Positions 62,997-64,000 of a stretch of DNA of 64,000 nucleotides are shown one piece after another. The notes under the pieces are model-generated. The model was given only the letters and a program-made list of their open reading frames with translations. It did not search any database and was not told the DNA's origin. How positions within the stretch are numbered: position 1 is the first letter of the stretch; each line of letters starts with the position of its first letter. The position numbers and the translations under genes are program-made. This DNA is from Bacillota bacterium (GTDB taxonomy: Bacteria; Bacillota; Clostridia; Lachnospirales; Anaerotignaceae): positions 83,751-147,750 of the forward strand of contig JAHZDZ010000001.1 in the NCBI GenBank assembly GCA_019422105.1, written 5' to 3'.

Positions 62997-64000
62997 TTAC
63001 TCCTCTGCCAACCTTTTTATTTCCTCATAAAGCTGGTCGCCGACTTCCACTTCACCTCCAAGGGCTTCCACTTTATTGAATTCAATCTCGCCGGGAACAA
63101 AAATTTCTTTTGTGCCCTCGCCTTTTTTGCCGTTTTTCAGTATCTGCACATAATCGCTCAGACGAGCCTGGAATTCCTCCATAGGCATTGCCTTTGAAAT
63201 ATCGATGAGAAGCATAAAGTTACCAACGTTGGGAATATTTTCATAGTCATCCAATGGATGTGTCATATGGGAAGCATACTTGCTGCCGGAAAGCACACCG
63301 GAGAGAATTTCAGCGATAACGCCAAGTCCATAGCCTTTTGGTCCCGCGATAGGCAATAGAACACCGTCCATTGCTTCCTTAGCGTCTGTTGTCGGCTTTC
63401 CGTCCTTATTCAAAGCCCAACCTTCCGGTATAGACTCGCCCTTTGCCATAGCGTTTTTAATTTTTCCTCTGGCGGGAGAAATAGCCATGTCAAGTACAAT
63501 AGGGAATTTTTCTCCCGGAATTGCCCAGCAAAGCGGATTTGTTCCAACCGCCGGCTCCGCACCGCCTGTTGCAGCCACAAAAGGAGGCGTGTTACAGGTA
63601 ATGTAGGCTATCATGCCCTTTTCCGCCGCCTTCATACCATAGTAGCTGAGCATTCCCACATGGTTCGTATTGCTGATTGCCATGGCACAGCATCCAAATT
63701 TTTTGGCCCTGTCAATCCCCATTTCAAGAGCCTTGTAGCCGACAACCTGGCCAAGACCATTGTCGCCGTCAATATGCATAAATGCAAGAGCATCCGTATC
63801 CGCTTTTACATCAGGCGTTTTATTGATAAGTCCCATATCAAGGCGTCTTCTGTAGGTAGAAAGCCTTACGGTACCATGGGAGGTAACGCCTCTTAAGTCT
63901 GCACTTACCGCTGCGTCAGCAATAATCTGCGCATCAAAAGCAGGAACTCCTGCCTGTTCAAATACCTTTGCACAAAGATTCTTCCATTCATCTATTTTTA
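62997..64000 (-). CDS. Ldh_2-family (malate/L-lactate/sulfolactate-type) dehydrogenase, 5' end missing
   Basis: This NAD(P)-dependent 2-hydroxyacid dehydrogenase is of the family unrelated to classical LDH. The ATG at 63836 is not the true start: the frame continues upstream without a stop to the window edge, and reads EWKNLCAKVFEQAG, then DLRGVTSHGTVRLSTY, the conserved family N-terminus with the SHG motif. Further motifs are SNTNHVGMLSYYGMKAAE, GTNPLCWAIPG, PKGYGLGVIAEILSGVLSGS. About 334 residues are present of about 350 expected. With the CoA-transferase and crotonase it probably interconverts a 2-oxoacid and a 2-hydroxyacid. Confidence 0.9.
   Translation of the reverse strand, partial: KIDEWKNLCAKVFEQAGVPAFDAQIIADAAVSADLRGVTSHGTVRLSTYRRRLDMGLINKTPDVKADTDALAFMHIDGDNGLGQVVGYKALEMGIDRAKKFGCCAMAISNTNHVGMLSYYGMKAAEKGMIAYITCNTPPFVAATGGAEPAVGTNPLCWAIPGEKFPIVLDMAISPARGKIKNAMAKGESIPEGWALNKDGKPTTDAKEAMDGVLLPIAGPKGYGLGVIAEILSGVLSGSKYASHMTHPLDDYENIPNVGNFMLLIDISKAMPMEEFQARLSDYVQILKNGKKGEGTKEIFVPGEIEFNKVEALGGEVEVGDQLYEEIKRLAEE

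Overview
The window is a chromosomal segment of an anaerobic, probably spore-forming Clostridia (Lachnospirales-like) bacterium. Evidence: AT-rich intergenic DNA with strong purine-rich ribosome binding sites, the four-subunit pyruvate:ferredoxin oxidoreductase (porCDAB), a glycyl radical enzyme with its activase, the bcd-etfBA and hbd butyrate-type genes, the lonB-lonA-ysxC gene order, a class B sortase and a class A RNase P RNA. The CoA-transferase at 60.6-62.2 kb is very like the propionate CoA-transferase of Anaerotignum (Clostridium) propionicum, including Glu324, so an Anaerotignum-like host is a reasonable guess but unproven. I saw no prophage, insertion sequence, tRNA or CRISPR array.

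Layout. 0-7.5 kb: sigma-54 activator (+), ABC-F protein with a possible leader ORF, Nim-like flavoprotein, and ilvBN behind a leader with a terminator hairpin (-). 7.5-15.8 kb: porCDAB, then a radical-SAM activase, a glycyl radical enzyme with an atypical active-site motif (Cys-Val-Val-Pro), and an XRE-cupin regulator. 16-21.4 kb: a VanY-like carboxypeptidase with an SLH-like tail, a ZIP transporter, trmL, a PerR-like regulator with a clear promoter, and two small XRE regulators flanking a block of strong hairpins. 21.7-26.4 kb: hbd and bcd-etfB-etfA. 27-32.4 kb: pspC-like gene, ysxC, lonA, lonB. 33.3-36.1 kb: class B sortase and a wall-anchored thioester-domain adhesin, with a hairpin repeat array between them. 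36.7-40.5 kb: tig-clpP-clpX and a DUF503 gene. 40.7-45 kb: a BlaI/BlaR1-type pair whose sensor is not a penicillin-binding domain, and an HtrA-like secreted protease. 45.4-50.8 kb: split chromate transporter, P1-family peptidase, DUF6650-like protein, rnpB, alpha/beta hydrolase. 51.4-54.9 kb: secreted stalk-domain protein, GNAT and MarR genes sharing an operator-like palindrome, MerR regulator. 55.2-59.1 kb: PLP gamma-lyase, AGCS symporter and a divergent alanine racemase homologue (+). 59.6-64 kb: AEC transporter, CoA-transferase, crotonase, and the 3' part of an Ldh_2 dehydrogenase that runs off the window.

How the genes fit together. Pyruvate is oxidised to acetyl-CoA by Por. Crotonase, Hbd and Bcd-EtfAB supply reductive acyl-CoA steps. 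CoA-transferase, crotonase and the 2-hydroxyacid dehydrogenase form a separate cluster that could feed hydroxyacids into acyl-CoA chemistry. The gamma-lyase, symporter and racemase look like an amino-acid uptake and breakdown unit.

The most unusual signal is not a gene. Two families of structured tandem repeats sit between genes. One is a multi-hairpin unit (61-88 bp period) at 34.1, 45.1 and 53.7 kb, whose stems vary by compensating changes. The other is a 141-143 bp unit at 0, 22.7 and 50.8 kb, in which one hairpin is kept although its stem sequence is replaced.
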